Shown: positions 42,753 to 53,371 of the stretch, one piece after another
Position numbering within the stretch: position 1 is the first letter of the stretch
Layout: every line of letters begins with the position of its first letter
Position numbers and translations under genes: made by a program
The notes under the pieces: generated by a model
Seen by the model: only the letters and a program-made list of their open reading frames with translations
What the model was told of the DNA's origin: nothing
Databases searched by the model: none
NCBI GenBank assembly: GCA_018401385.1
Contig: JAGYKZ010000003.1
Coordinates: 1-64,000, forward strand
Reading direction: 5' to 3'
DNA length: 64,000 bases
Origin: Roseicyclus sp.
GTDB lineage: Bacteria; Pseudomonadota; Alphaproteobacteria; Rhodobacterales; Rhodobacteraceae

Positions 42753-43696
42753 ATGTCGCGCATGGAAAAGCCACGCAGTTTCCAAGAGATCATTCTGCGT
42801 CTTCAAGCCTACTGGGCGGCAAAAGGCTGCGCGGTGATGCAACCCTATGACATGGAGGTGGGCGCGGGCACATTTCACCCCGCCACCACGCTGCGCAGCC
42901 TCGGGACACGCCCGTGGGCTGCGGCCTATGTGCAGCCATCGCGCCGCCCTACGGATGGACGCTATGGCGAAAATCCCAACCGCTTGCAGCATTATTACCA
43001 GTATCAGGTGCTGATCAAACCAAGCCCGCCCGATTTGCAGGATCTTTATCTTGGCAGTCTCGCGGCCATCGGGATTGATATGTCCCTGCATGACATTCGT
43101 TTTGTCGAGGATGACTGGGAAAGCCCCACCTTGGGCGCATGGGGCCTTGGCTGGGAAGTCTGGTGCGACGGTATGGAGGTCAGCCAGTTCACCTATTTCC
43201 AACAGGTGGGCGGACATGATTGCCACCCGTCTCTGGCGAATTGACCTATGGTCTGGAACGTTTATTACATGTATGTGTTGGGCATGGATCATGTGATGGC
43301 CATGCCCTTCAATGATCCAGATGCACCGATTGCCGTTGACATATGGGGATGTGTTTCGTCAAACTGAGGAAGAATATTCCCGCTTTAACTGACTTACGGC
43401 CAACACGGACATCCCTGTTGCGCCAGTTTTCCAGAGGCCGAGGCCAGTATCGCGCATTCTTTCGGCTGAGGATACTGACCCAAAAACGGGCAAACGGATC
43501 ATCGTAGGCGCATCCGCCTATGATCAATGCATCAAGGCCAACCATATGTTCAACCTGCTGGATGCACGCCAGGTGATCTCACGGTGACCGAGCGAAACTA
43601 CCAGTAATTGCGCCCGTGCGTGCCTTGGCGAAAACTTTGCGCCGATGCCTTTGTGCAGACGAGGCGGGCGGATATGATGCAGGGTCGGCAGCATGA
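42753..43696 (+). pseudogene. glyQ: Glycyl-tRNA synthetase alpha subunit, frameshifted after codon 160
   Basis: Catalytic class II subunit of the bacterial alpha2beta2 GlyRS. The first 163 codons are intact: [20 protein letters not shown], the motif-2-like [20 protein letters not shown], and [20 protein letters not shown]. After 43230 the frame jumps, but YVLGMDHVMAMPFNDPDAPI, TDPKTGKR, YDQCIKA and HMFNLLDAR appear in order. The final TGA (43694-43696) overlaps the ATG of the next gene (ATGA). AGGA precedes the start. Confidence 0.93.
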
Positions 43697-44260
43697 GCAA
43701 CAAAACCAAAGGACGCTTGGTTGTGGCGGCAGTTGCCCTCTCCGCTTTGGCGGCTGGGGCAGGGATGTGGTATGCGCAAACCCGCGCCTTTTATGCGCCG
43801 TCATGCCCGATGACCCCCGTGCGCAGATCACGTTGACGGTCGGGGACGCGCTCCAGCCCTTGGCGATTTCTGGCTTTGACGGGATTGACAGCAACAGCTC
43901 CCCATCCGCTATCGCGCCTGTTTTGCGGTGGAGGCTGGCCAGAAGGCGCTCTTGGCGGCGGCGAAGCACCACGCGGCAGCTTCGCCTTTGGTGGCGCCCG
44001 CGTGGTTTCGGTGCTGACGCCGAGGCCTTGGGGGCGGCCATCGAAGGGGGCGCAACGGCCTATCTGGGACAACGGGATTTCATTTACGGTGTCGATGTCG
44101 TTGTGGCGCTCGATGCGCAGGGCCGTGGCTAGCCATGGCGGCAGATCAACCCTTGCGGCGAGGCGGCCTTTAATGGCGATCCCTTGCCCGGGGATGTCCG
44201 CCCTATGATGCGGAGAGTGACCCGATGCCCCAACCGTCCGCCACGCTCAACAGAATTTAG
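43693..44260 (+). pseudogene. DUF6446 family protein between glyQ and glyS, frameshifted
   Basis: Starts with MSNKTKGRLVVAAVALSALA, a signal anchor, followed by GAGMWYAQTRAFYAP. Later segments in other frames read ARAQITLTVGDALQPLAISG-like sequence (RAQITLTVGDALQPLAISGF), YLGQRDFIYGVDVVVALDAQ and AWRQINPCGEAAFNGDPLPG, ending near PQPSATLNRI with a TAG at 44258. This is the DUF6446 protein that separates glyQ and glyS in Rhodobacteraceae. Membrane-anchored, function unknown. At least three indels. Confidence 0.78.
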
Positions 44261-44271
44261 GATTTTTCGCA

Positions 44272-46346
44272 ATGCCCGATCTTCTGCTCGAACTCTTCTC
44301 CGAGGGAAATCCCCGCCCGTATGCGGGGCAAGGCCGCTGATGACCTGAAGAAACTGGTCGCCGATGGTCTGGTCGAGGCAGGGCTGACCCTAATACCTCT
44401 GCGGCCAGTTTCGCGACCCCCGCCGCCTGTGTCTGGTGGTGGATGGTCTGAGCGCCAATTCCCCGACCACAACTGAGGAGCGCAAGGCCCACGCGTGGAT
44501 GCACCTGAAGCCGCCATTGAGGGCTTCTTGCGCGGCGCAGGCGTGTCGCGATCTGTTGGAGACGCACTTGAACAAAAGGGCGAGTTTATGTGGCGCGGAT
44601 CACCCATCGAGGGCGCGCGGCGGGTGATATTATCGCTGATGTGATCCCCGCCGTGATCCACCAATTTCCCATGGCCAAAATCCATGCGTTGGGGGCAGGA
44701 TCTTTGCGCTGGGTGCGGCCTTTGCATTCAATCCTGTGCATCCTCACCGATGAGGCGGGCGCAAGCACGTTGTGCCCTTTGCGGTCTGACCATCGTGACA
44801 GGCGACCAAACACGCGGTCATCGCTTTATGGCCCCCTGACAGCTTTGGTGTGACCAGTTTTGGATTACGAGGCCAAACTCAAACGCTTTGCCCATGTGAT
44901 TTTGCGCGCCGATGAGCGTGCAGACGCCATCTGGCACAGGCCAGTCAAATGGCGCTGCTGCGGGGTTAGACTGGTCGAAGATCGCGCCCTCTTAGCCAGG
45001 TGGCGGTCTGTGGAATGGCCCGTTGTTTTGATGGGCGAGATTGGCGCAGATTTTCTGAACCTGCCGCCTGAGGTTTACAGACCTCGATGAAGGAGCATCA
45101 GAAATTCTTTTCCGTGAAGAACCCCAAAGCAGGGCGGATCGAACGGTTTGTGACTGTGTCCAGCCGCATCACAGCCGATGAGGGCGCGACCATTCTGGCG
45201 GGCAATCAAAAGGTGCTTTCAGCACGTCTGTCAGATGCGAAATTCGCCACCTGGGGAAAATAAGATTTGGGTGGCGAAATCGGATATCACCCAATGGACG
45301 AAAAGCCTGGAGAATGTGACCTTTCAGGCGGAACTTGGCTCGCAGGCCGCGCGGATAAACGGATTGCCGGAATTGGCGGCGGAACTGGCCCCGATTGTGG
45401 GCGCAGACGCGGATCAGGCGCCAAGCGGCCAAAATCGCCAAGGCTGATTTGTCCTCCGAGATGGTCTATGAATTCCCAGAATTGCAGGGCCTGATGGGGC
45501 GCTATTATGCTGCTGAGGCAGGCTATGCGCCCGAAATTGCGGCGGTCGCGCAGGAACATTACCAGCCTCTTGGTCCCTCCAGACGATGTGCCAAGCGCGC
45601 CTCTCTCGGTCGCTGGCCCTTGGCCGATAAGATCGACACGCTGACGGGCTTCTGGGCGATTGATGAAAAGCCCGCAGGCAGCAAAGACCCCTATGCGCTG
45701 CGCCGCGCGGCTTTGAAATTCGGTTGGTGTTGGACAATGGGGTGCGGTTGTCGCTGGCTGGGCCGCAAGGCATCTTTGCTGTGCCCATGACCATGTTGCA
45801 ACCCAGCTTCACACTAAAGGCTTTGACGAAAAGATTGCAGACCTCCTCGCCTTCTTCCGCTGACCGCCTCAAGGTGCATTTGCGCGATGAGGTGTGCGCC
45901 ATGATGTGATCGTGCCTGCCTGTCGATGGCGGGCAATGATGATCTGGCCTTAGTCGTGGCGCGGGCGCGTGCGGTGCAGGCGGTGCTGTCCACACCGATG
46001 ACGGTGAAAACCCTGATCAAGATATCGCCGTGCCAACAATATCTTGACGCAGGCCGAGGCCAAGGATGGTGGAATACCGCTATGGTGCGGATGTGAAATT
46101 TGGAAACGGAGCAAGAGCGCGGGCTGTTTGCCGCGCTTGAGACCGCGCGCGCCGCCGCCCAGCCCGCTGCAAGCGGGAGGATTTCGCAGCCGCCATGGCC
46201 GCATTGGCCGCCTTGCGGCCCCCCGATTGATGCCTTTTTGAAAAGGTGCAGGTCAATGCCGAAAGTGAGATCGTGCGGCGCAATCGTCTGAACTTGCTTC
46301 GTAAATTGTCGAAACCTGCCAGCTTAGGGTCGCCGATTTGTCATAG
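44272..46346 (+). pseudogene. glyS: Glycyl-tRNA synthetase beta subunit, heavily frameshifted
   Basis: tRNA-binding subunit of GlyRS. It starts [11 protein letters not shown] in one frame and continues [20 protein letters not shown] in another. Further recognisable pieces in order include KGEFMWRGSPIEGARRVI-like sequence, [98 protein letters not shown] and the end VNAESEIVRRNRLNLLRKLS. A TAG at 46344 gives the expected terminus. Total length matches about 690 codons. Indels occur every 50-200 bases. Confidence 0.9.
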
Positions 46347-46435
46347 TTGAGGTAATGCTGCATCGCGGCGCTTTACAGATACGTTATGATTGTATCTTAG
46401 TGTCTTGGCCCGTTTCGGCTAGAGTAAAATTGCAA

Positions 46436-48957
46436 ATGAAAAATCGCCCCGACTATCACGCTGATTACCGCTACGGCGGATATGGACACCGCCCTCATGG
46501 CAACCGCGCCAAATGTTTGCAGCGTTTGGTGCGTCTGGGTTGCCGTGCCGCTGACAGCGGCCTATCCTTTGAAGCTGTGCGCCAGATTGCGCAAGGGCGG
46601 TTCCCGATCTGGCCCCTCTCTGGGCTGAGTTCGGTCCAAATACGTTGGTGTCCTGTGCGCTCCAGCGGTCAAGCTGGCTGATTGGGGCGGGCCGGGCCAC
46701 AGTGCTGAATATCGGGATGAATGATGACTTGGCTGAACATTTTGCCAAGATCCACGGGCGCAGCGCGGCGGATCAACTCTATGTGAATTTCATCGCGCCT
46801 ATGCCGTGGATGTGCTGCGCCTTGATGCGGATGAGTTCGAGGGCCAATGACCCCGCGCATTGCGAAAGAACATTTCGAAGACCCGAGGCGGAGGAGGCTT
46901 TTCCACAAGACCCAGTGGTGCAATTGCGCGGTTTGCGATCCATGGCGCGGGCATGGGAGGGGACAACGGCGCGGCTGTTGCGGCAGGCTGGGAATGCACC
47001 TGCCGATGCGGGCTTGGGGCTCGTGGTCGCGCATGGCGCTGGCATCAACCAGGTGTCTCGGGATCGGGGGTTGTGCAGATGATCGACCCTGACACAGGGG
47101 ATGCCGATGTGATTGGCCGCTTCGTGCAGCAGGCGCAAGGCCGCGTTGCACTGCGCAAGGATGATGCCCTCTATATCAGCCAGGATGCGCGCGGCAATGC
47201 GCTGCAAAATATCGCGCCCGAAGCGTACCACGAATTGATTGCGGCAGGTGCCTTGATGCAAAAAACTGCGAAGAAATGCAAATTGAATTCACGCTGATGA
47301 ACGGTCAGCTGAACATTCTGGACGCGGTGCGTGCGCCGCGGTCGGCGCGGGCGGCTGTGGCGGGGAGTGTCGTCAAACTGGCGCAGGACGATGTGATTTC
47401 GCGCGGCGAGGCGCTGTTGCGCATCCCGCCCTTTCAGCAGGCAATTGCTGCACCGTCAAGTCGATGCAGAGGCCCCGCGCGATGTGTTGGGCCGCGGGAT
47501 TGCCGCAGCACCGGGCGCGGCAACCGGCAAGATTGTGTTTTCCTCCACCGCCGCGCAGGCCTTGGCCGCGCAGGTGAAGCCACGATTTTGGTCAAGCGTG
47601 GGGAAAACCAGCTCCGAGGATGTGCGCGGGATGCACGCCGCGCAAGCCATTGACAGAGCGCGGGGGATGACCAGCCATGCCGCCGTGATCGCGCGCGGGC
47701 TTGGCCTGCCTTGCGTTACGGGGGCCAGCAGCTTGCAATTGGATATGCGCAAAAAAACCCTGACCGCCCCAGGGCGGCGCGTGTTCCACGAGGGCGATGT
47801 CATCACCGTTGATGGCTCATCGGGCGAGATTTTGGTGGGCGCAGACCAAGCTGATCAAGCCCGCCATAGGTGAGGCCTTTGCCACGCTGATCCAATGGGC
47901 GGATGACATCCGCGACATCGGTATTCGTGTTAATGCCGATACGGTGGAGGATGTGGAAACGGCGCAGCAATTTGGCGTGGATGGGATCGGCTTGTGCCGC
48001 ACGGAGCATATGTTTTTTGATCCCAGCCGCCTGACATTGATGCGCGAGATGATTTTCGCGGAAACCGAAAGTGACCGTGCGGCGGCTTTAGGATCGGTTG
48101 TTGCCGATGCAGCGCAGGGATTTCACGGAGTTGTTTAAGCGGATGGAGGGCAAACCCGTTTGCATTCGTTTGTTTGATCCACCTTTGCATGAATTCCTGC
48201 CCTCGGATCGCGATGGTATTCGCGCCCTGGCGAGGCACTTGACCTGCCGATGAGCCGTGTTGCGGCGCGGGTAGAAAGCCTGGCGGAATATAACCCGATG
48301 CTGGGGATGCGGGGGGTGCGTCTGGGGATTACCGTGCCTGAGATTTACGATATGCAGGCCCGCGCAATTTTCGAGGCAACCATCGCCGCAAGCGAGGGCA
48401 AAGACCCCGTTGCGCCAGAGATCATGATCCCGCTTGTATCCGCCAAACGCGAGGTGGAATTGGTCAAGTCACGCGTGGATGCGGTGGCTGCCGCCGTTGC
48501 CGCCGAAAGCGGTAAACGGTTCACCTATCGCTTGGGCGTGATGGTCGAAACGCCACGCGCCTCGCTTCGGGCGGGCGAGATTGTGGAATGCGCGTCTTTC
48601 TTGTCCTTTGGCACCAATGACCTGACCCAAATGACCTATGGCCTCTCGCGCGATGATGCAGGGCGGTTTATGTCGGCCTATGTCCAGCAGGGCGTCTTTG
48701 TAGAGGATCCGTTTACGCGGTTGGACACGGAAGGGGTGGGGGAATTGTTGTTGATCGGGGCCGAACGCGGTCGTGCGGCACGCCCTGATGTGACATTGTC
48801 GATTTGCGGCGAACATGGCGGCGACCCCGATTCCATTCGCTTCTCGCGGGTTGCGGGATTTGATTATGTTTCCTGTTCACCTTTTCGTGTGCCATTGGCA
48901 AAACTATCTGCGGCGCAATGGGTGCTTGAGGACGAAAATATACTCGCAAAGCGTTGA
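46436..48957 (+). pseudogene. ppdK: Pyruvate, phosphate dikinase, frameshifted in its N-terminal two thirds
   Basis: Interconverts pyruvate, ATP and Pi with phosphoenolpyruvate. N-terminal ATP-grasp pieces: NRAKCLQRLVRLG, LSFEAVRQIAQGRFP, VLNIGMNDDLAEHFAKIHGR and QDPVVQLRGLRSMARAWEGT. The phosphohistidine domain carries GMTSHAAVIARGLGLPCVTG with the catalytic histidine. From 48250 on the frame is intact, starting [20 protein letters not shown], with SFLSFGTNDLTQMTYGLSRD and the PEP-domain CGEHGGDPDSIRF (catalytic cysteine). At least ten shifts lie between 46440 and 48240. It follows glyS by 90 bases. Confidence 0.91.
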
Positions 48958-49107
48958 AAACGTAGCGAGTCTCTCTCCGTCTCAATCGGCGCTTTGATCA
49001 AAATGATGCGGTGATATCGGCGCAAAGCACAAAAACGCGGGTCAAGTTGTCGCTTTTGGCAAACCATGCTAGAAGCCTCCCTGCATTCTGAGCAACGGGA
49101 TGCGTCA

Positions 49108-49124
49108 TTGGGGATCAACCCCAA
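49108..49124 (+). promoter_or_regulatory. Small hairpin next to the RBS of the cell-wall hydrolase gene
   Basis: TTGGGG-ATCAA-CCCCAA forms a six-base-pair stem that ends directly at GGAG, the ribosome binding site of the downstream gene (GGAGCAGAGGTTATG). It could influence translation; no T run follows, so it is not a terminator. Confidence 0.35.
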
Positions 49125-49136
49125 GGAGCAGAGGTT

Positions 49137-49841
49137 ATGAGCTTTAAACAGGTATTCGCCGCGACTGCGGCTTCCCTTGTTTTTTTATCGAGTGCCGCTT
49201 TGGCGGAAACATCTTCCATCTATGATGGGGATTATCCCGTTGTGATGTCCTCCTCTCAGCCGCAATCAGGCTCGATGGAGCTGCGCCTGTCATCCTTGAT
49301 GTTCGATGAGCGGGCCGCGCTGCGCGGGGTCAGCTCGTCACAAGTGGCGCGTTTGGGGTCTTCGGTGCGTTCGCCTTTCGGGCGCAACGGCGCACCGCGC
49401 CAGATTTACAATGAGGCGCAGCTGATGTCGATTCCGCGCCCGCGCAGCAATGCGCAACACCGCTGTATGACCGAGGCGCTTTATTTCGAGGCGCGCGGTG
49501 AACCTATTCGCGGTCAATATGCGGTGGCCGAAGTGATCCTGAACCGTGTGGATCATAAGGAATATCCCAATAATATTTGTGACGTGGTCTATCAAAACGC
49601 GCATCGTCATTTGGCGTGCCAGTTCACCTATGCCTGTGATGGCTTGCCTGAAACGGTGACGGATCGGGCGATGTGGGAGCGGCTGTCGCGCATCTCGCGG
49701 ATCATGATGGATGGGGCGGATCGTCCTTTGACCTCTGGGGCCACACATTACCATGCCACCTATGTCAACCCAAATTGGGCGCGCGTCTATCCGCGCACGG
49801 CCTCGATTGGCCAGCACCGTTTTTATCGGATGCAATATTAA
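49137..49841 (+). CDS. Exported cell wall hydrolase (SleB-like)
   Basis: A 234-residue protein with a signal sequence (FAATAASLVFLSSAALAE) and a C-terminal Hydrolase_2/SleB domain: CMTEALYFEARGEPIRGQYA, VILNRVDHKEYPNNICDVVY, CQFTYACDGLPE and GATHYHATYVNPNWA. The glutamate in EALYFEARGE is the presumed catalytic acid. Predicted to cleave peptidoglycan in the periplasm. It has its own leader with a possible promoter (TTGTCG ... CTAGAA near 49050-49075, weak). Confidence 0.9.
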   Translation: MSFKQVFAATAASLVFLSSAALAETSSIYDGDYPVVMSSSQPQSGSMELRLSSLMFDERAALRGVSSSQVARLGSSVRSPFGRNGAPRQIYNEAQLMSIPRPRSNAQHRCMTEALYFEARGEPIRGQYAVAEVILNRVDHKEYPNNICDVVYQNAHRHLACQFTYACDGLPETVTDRAMWERLSRISRIMMDGADRPLTSGATHYHATYVNPNWARVYPRTASIGQHRFYRMQY

Positions 49842-49945
49842 GATCGGGTCGTTTGTGATTAAACTTGTGGCGGTTTTGCCCCCTGTCTTGCCGAAGCAAT
49901 TGCGTTATGCAGCTTTGAATCGATAACCCACGAAAGCCCGCGCGG

Positions 49946-50872
49946 ATGACGGAAGAGATTAAACTTGCCTTTGCGCATCCCTCCGAACGCGCAAAGGCCA
50001 CTGCCTCAGATCACCCTCTGGATCGCATTTCCATGTCCGATCATGAGCGCGATGTGGAAATCGGTGCTTTTCAAGCCGAGCGCGGAATTTTGCAGCGCAT
50101 TCGGTTTAACGTGGTGGTTGAGGTGCACTCACAAGCCGAAAGCGCCGAGGATGATGTGGATCGCATTTTATCCTATGACCGTATTGTCGAGGCGATTGAC
50201 GCGGAATTGGCGCTTGGTCGGGTCAACCTCCTTGAGACACTCGCCGTGCGGATTGCGGTACGGGTTCTGACCCATCCCTTGGCTGCGCGTTGTTTCGTGC
50301 GGATTGAGAAACTGGATCGCGGCCCTTATACATTGGGGGTTGAGATCATGCGCGAGGCCCCAAAAGGGCAGCGTGTCAGTCTGCTATCTGATGATGACCC
50401 GCATCCGTTGATCGTATTTTTGTCGAATAAGGCCATTGCGCGCAGGGATCTTTCCGATTTGCTGGACCACTTGGCGCAGGCAGGCGCACCCGTGATTTTA
50501 TGTGTCGGGTCGACCGGCCTAGAGTTGCCAAAGGCCCATCATGGAATGCCGCAGCGGCGCATTGACCTATTAGATATTGAGAAAAACGCGTGGGTTCTCG
50601 CCTCTTGCGATGACCGCTGTGTTGTTGTGGACAGTCGCACCGAACTGGACTGGGCGATGCGGCACGGACAAATTTCGGTTTGGGCACCGTCCAAGCTGGT
50701 GCTGGACAGTGCGGAGCCGCCAAAGGGCTTGAAACCCACGGGCGAACAATTGGCGCTGTGGTTGGCCGCGCAGTTCGAGGCGCAGCGTATCGTCTATTTG
50801 GGCGGCCACCCGCCGTTAACATCATCCATTCCTGTGCAGGCGTGGCCCGATGATGTGATGCCCGATCTTTGA
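49946..50872 (+). CDS. folB: Dihydroneopterin aldolase with a C-terminal amino-acid-kinase-like domain
   Basis: Folate pathway aldolase acting on dihydroneopterin. The FolB domain occupies residues 25-130: ERDVEIGAFQAERGILQRIR, LSYDRIVEAIDAELALGRVN, LETLAVRIAVRVLTHPLAAR. The protein is 308 residues, more than twice a normal FolB. From about residue 150 a second domain reads HPLIVFLSNKAIARRDLSDL, ELDWAMRHGQISVWAPSKLV and PTGEQLALWLAAQFEAQRIV, which resembles the end of amino-acid-kinase-fold proteins. That domain call is inference. It precedes folP in one operon. Confidence 0.85.
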   Translation: MTEEIKLAFAHPSERAKATASDHPLDRISMSDHERDVEIGAFQAERGILQRIRFNVVVEVHSQAESAEDDVDRILSYDRIVEAIDAELALGRVNLLETLAVRIAVRVLTHPLAARCFVRIEKLDRGPYTLGVEIMREAPKGQRVSLLSDDDPHPLIVFLSNKAIARRDLSDLLDHLAQAGAPVILCVGSTGLELPKAHHGMPQRRIDLLDIEKNAWVLASCDDRCVVVDSRTELDWAMRHGQISVWAPSKLVLDSAEPPKGLKPTGEQLALWLAAQFEAQRIVYLGGHPPLTSSIPVQAWPDDVMPDL

Positions 50873-50926
50873 GCTTGGGGTGGTGTGATCTTGAAGCGGC
50901 CCGCGCCACGGGATAGGGCTGATCCG

Positions 50927-51946
50927 ATGAATGCGTATTACCGTCCTATTCCGATCATTGGCCCTGCCATCGGGGCTGACGCGCTGCCCTTGGCGGGGGG
51001 CTGGTGTCATTTCACGCATATCGAACGGATCAGCCGCACGGGTGCGCGGGCGATTTTGCCCGCCACTGAATTGCCCGCGGCATGGCACGCCTCCCTCACA
51101 GCGGCGCGTGGCGATTTCGCGACCGTGCCAATGGGGCGTCCAAGCCTGATGGGGATTATAAACCTGACCCCAGACAGCTTTTCTGATGGGGGGCAGCACA
51201 ATCACGGTGACGCGGCCCTCGCGCAGGCAAGGCGCTTGTGGGCGGAAGGGGCAGATATTCTTGACCTTGGTGCCGAAAGCACGCGACCAGGTGCCAAAGA
51301 GGTGCCGCAGGCGCAGGAAATCGCGCGCCTGACGCCGGTGTTGGGGGCATTGAGCGGGGCAGGGGTGATTTCGCTTGATACGCGCAAGGCCGATGTCGCG
51401 CGCGCGGGCCTTGTGGCAGGGGCGCAGGTGATTAACGATGTTTCGGGGCTGCGTTTTGACGCTGCTATGATTGATGTCTTGCGTGAAACACGCGCACCTG
51501 TGGTTTTGATGCATTCCCTTGGCACGCCTGAAACCATGCAGGACTTGGCCCCCGATGCCTATCAAGACGTGGTATTGGACATTTTTGATGGGCTGGCCGC
51601 AATGCGCGATAAAGCGCTTGCAGCGGGTCTGTCACGCGATCAAATCCTGCTTGATATCGGTGCAGGCTTTGGCAAGACCTATCCTCAGACTCGCGCGCTT
51701 CTGCGCGATATCAGCCTGTTTCATGGGCTTGGCTGTGGTTTGCTCTTGGGCGTGTCGCGCAAGGGGTTTGTCGGCCATGTTACGGGTATCAAAGCGGCGG
51801 ATCAGCGTGATGCTGCATCGGCGGCAATTGGCTTATGGGCGATATCGCAGGGGGTTCAGATGCTGCGTGTTCATGATATAGCCGTGCATCATGCGATGAT
51901 TTCTGCCTATATGGTGGCAAGCGGTCTGACCCTTGGGGAGGGGTAA
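50927..51946 (+). CDS. folP: Dihydropteroate synthase
   Basis: Condenses dihydropterin pyrophosphate with p-aminobenzoate. Motifs: MGIINLTPDSFSDGGQHNHG (pyrophosphate loop), ADILDLGAESTRPGA, VISLDTRKADVARAGL, INDVSGLR, PVVLMHSLGTPETMQ and LLLGVSRKGFVGHVTG. 339 residues from the ATG at 50927 (MNAYYRPIPIIGPAIGADA); the upstream GTG at 50885 is an alternative. The first 75 residues are an extra N-terminal region also seen in rhodobacteral FolP. It is four bases from glmM. Confidence 0.94.
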   Translation: MNAYYRPIPIIGPAIGADALPLAGGWCHFTHIERISRTGARAILPATELPAAWHASLTAARGDFATVPMGRPSLMGIINLTPDSFSDGGQHNHGDAALAQARRLWAEGADILDLGAESTRPGAKEVPQAQEIARLTPVLGALSGAGVISLDTRKADVARAGLVAGAQVINDVSGLRFDAAMIDVLRETRAPVVLMHSLGTPETMQDLAPDAYQDVVLDIFDGLAAMRDKALAAGLSRDQILLDIGAGFGKTYPQTRALLRDISLFHGLGCGLLLGVSRKGFVGHVTGIKAADQRDAASAAIGLWAISQGVQMLRVHDIAVHHAMISAYMVASGLTLGEG

Positions 51947-51950
51947 GGAA

Positions 51951-53280
51951 ATGGCACGAAAACTATTTGGGACGGACGGGGTGCGCGGGCAGGCGAACAG
52001 CTATCCGATGACCGCTGATATGGCCCTGAAATTGGGTGCGGCGGCAGGGCGCTATTTCCGCCGCAATATGGAACGCGGCCACCGTGGTGATCGGCAAGGA
52101 TACCCGCCTGTCGGGTTATATGTTGGAAAATGCGCTGACGGCAGGCTTTACATCTACAGGCATGGATGTGCTGTTGCTCGGGCCTGTGCCGACCCCTGCG
52201 GTGGGTTGTTGACCCCCTCCATGCGCGCCGATGTGGGTGTGATGATCTCCGCCAGTCACAATCCCGCTACGGATAATGGGATCAAGTTTTCGGCCCAGAT
52301 GGGTTTAAACTATCTGATGAGGCAGAGGCGGAAATCGAGGGCTTTGGTGTTTGGTGATATCCAACCCGCACAATCCGAAAATATCGGCCGTGCCAGCGCA
52401 TCGATGACGGGCGCTTTCGCTATGTGGAGCGGGTGAAGGGCACATTTCCGCAAGGCCTAAGCCTTGAGGGTTGAAAGGTGGTCATCGGTGCGCCAATGGC
52501 GCGGCATCGTGCCGCCCCGAAGTGCTGTGGGAATGGGGGCGGATGTGGTAGCCATTGGCGTGTCGCCCAATGGGTTCAACATCAATGATGGTGTCGGCTC
52601 AACCCATCCGCAGGCGCGATTGCACGCCTCAAGGAAACGGGCGCTGATGTGGCCCTGTGCCTTGATGGTGATGCCGATCGCATCGTGATCATTGACGAGA
52701 CAGGGCAGGTGGCCGATGGCGATCAGATCATGGCGCTTTTGGCGGCACGTTGGGCCGATGAGGGCGCCTGAAGGTGGCGCTTTGGTCAGCACGGTCATGT
52801 CGAATTTGGGTCTTGAGCGCTTCTTGGCTGGACGGGGATTGGCCTGCATCGCACCGCAGTGGGCGATCGCTACGTGGTCGAGGCGATGCGTGCGGGCGGC
52901 TATAATCTGGGTGGCGAGCAATCGGGCCATATCGTGATGAGCGACCATGCCACCACCGGGGATGGGTTGATGGCGGGATTGCAATTCTTGGCAGAAATGG
53001 TGCGCCAGAACAAACCTGCAAGCACACTTGCGCGCAGCTTTGCACCGTGCCGCAGATGCTGGAAAATCTGCGGTTTCGCCAGACAAGACCCCGTTGGAGG
53101 CGGCATCGGTCAAGGCGGCAATCGCCGAGGCAGAAGGCGCGTCTGGGACAGACAGGTCGTGTCTTGATCCCAAAATCAGGCACTGAGCCACTGATCCGCG
53201 TCATGGCCGAAGCCGAGGATGAGGCGCTTATGGCTGCTGTCGTGGGCGACATCACCGCCGCCATTCGCGCCGTTATGTAA
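51951..53280 (+). pseudogene. glmM: Phosphoglucosamine mutase, frameshifted
   Basis: Makes glucosamine-1-phosphate for peptidoglycan and LPS. It begins MARKLFGTDGVRGQANSYPM after GGTAAGGAA. The catalytic serine segment VGVMISASHNPATDNGIKF is intact, in the first frame after a compensated patch (52070-52210). Metal loop [20 protein letters not shown] is read in another frame near 52670-52730, substrate loop [20 protein letters not shown] near 52910, and the C-terminal phosphate site [20 protein letters not shown] before the stop. About seven indels; the order and total length are normal. Confidence 0.92.
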
Positions 53281-53289
53281 ACGCTGATG

Positions 53290-53315
53290 GGTGGTTTTTT
53301 CGAAAACCACCTTTT
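53290..53315 (+). terminator. Terminator after glmM with a TTCG loop
   Basis: GGTGGTTTT, loop TTCG, AAAACCACC, then TTTT: a nine-base-pair perfect stem eight bases after the glmM stop. Ends the folB-folP-glmM operon. Confidence 0.85.
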
Positions 53316-53371
53316 CAGAACGGTTCTGCAATGTCATACCCCGCGCAAACCGCTATTGCGTGAGGTGGATC

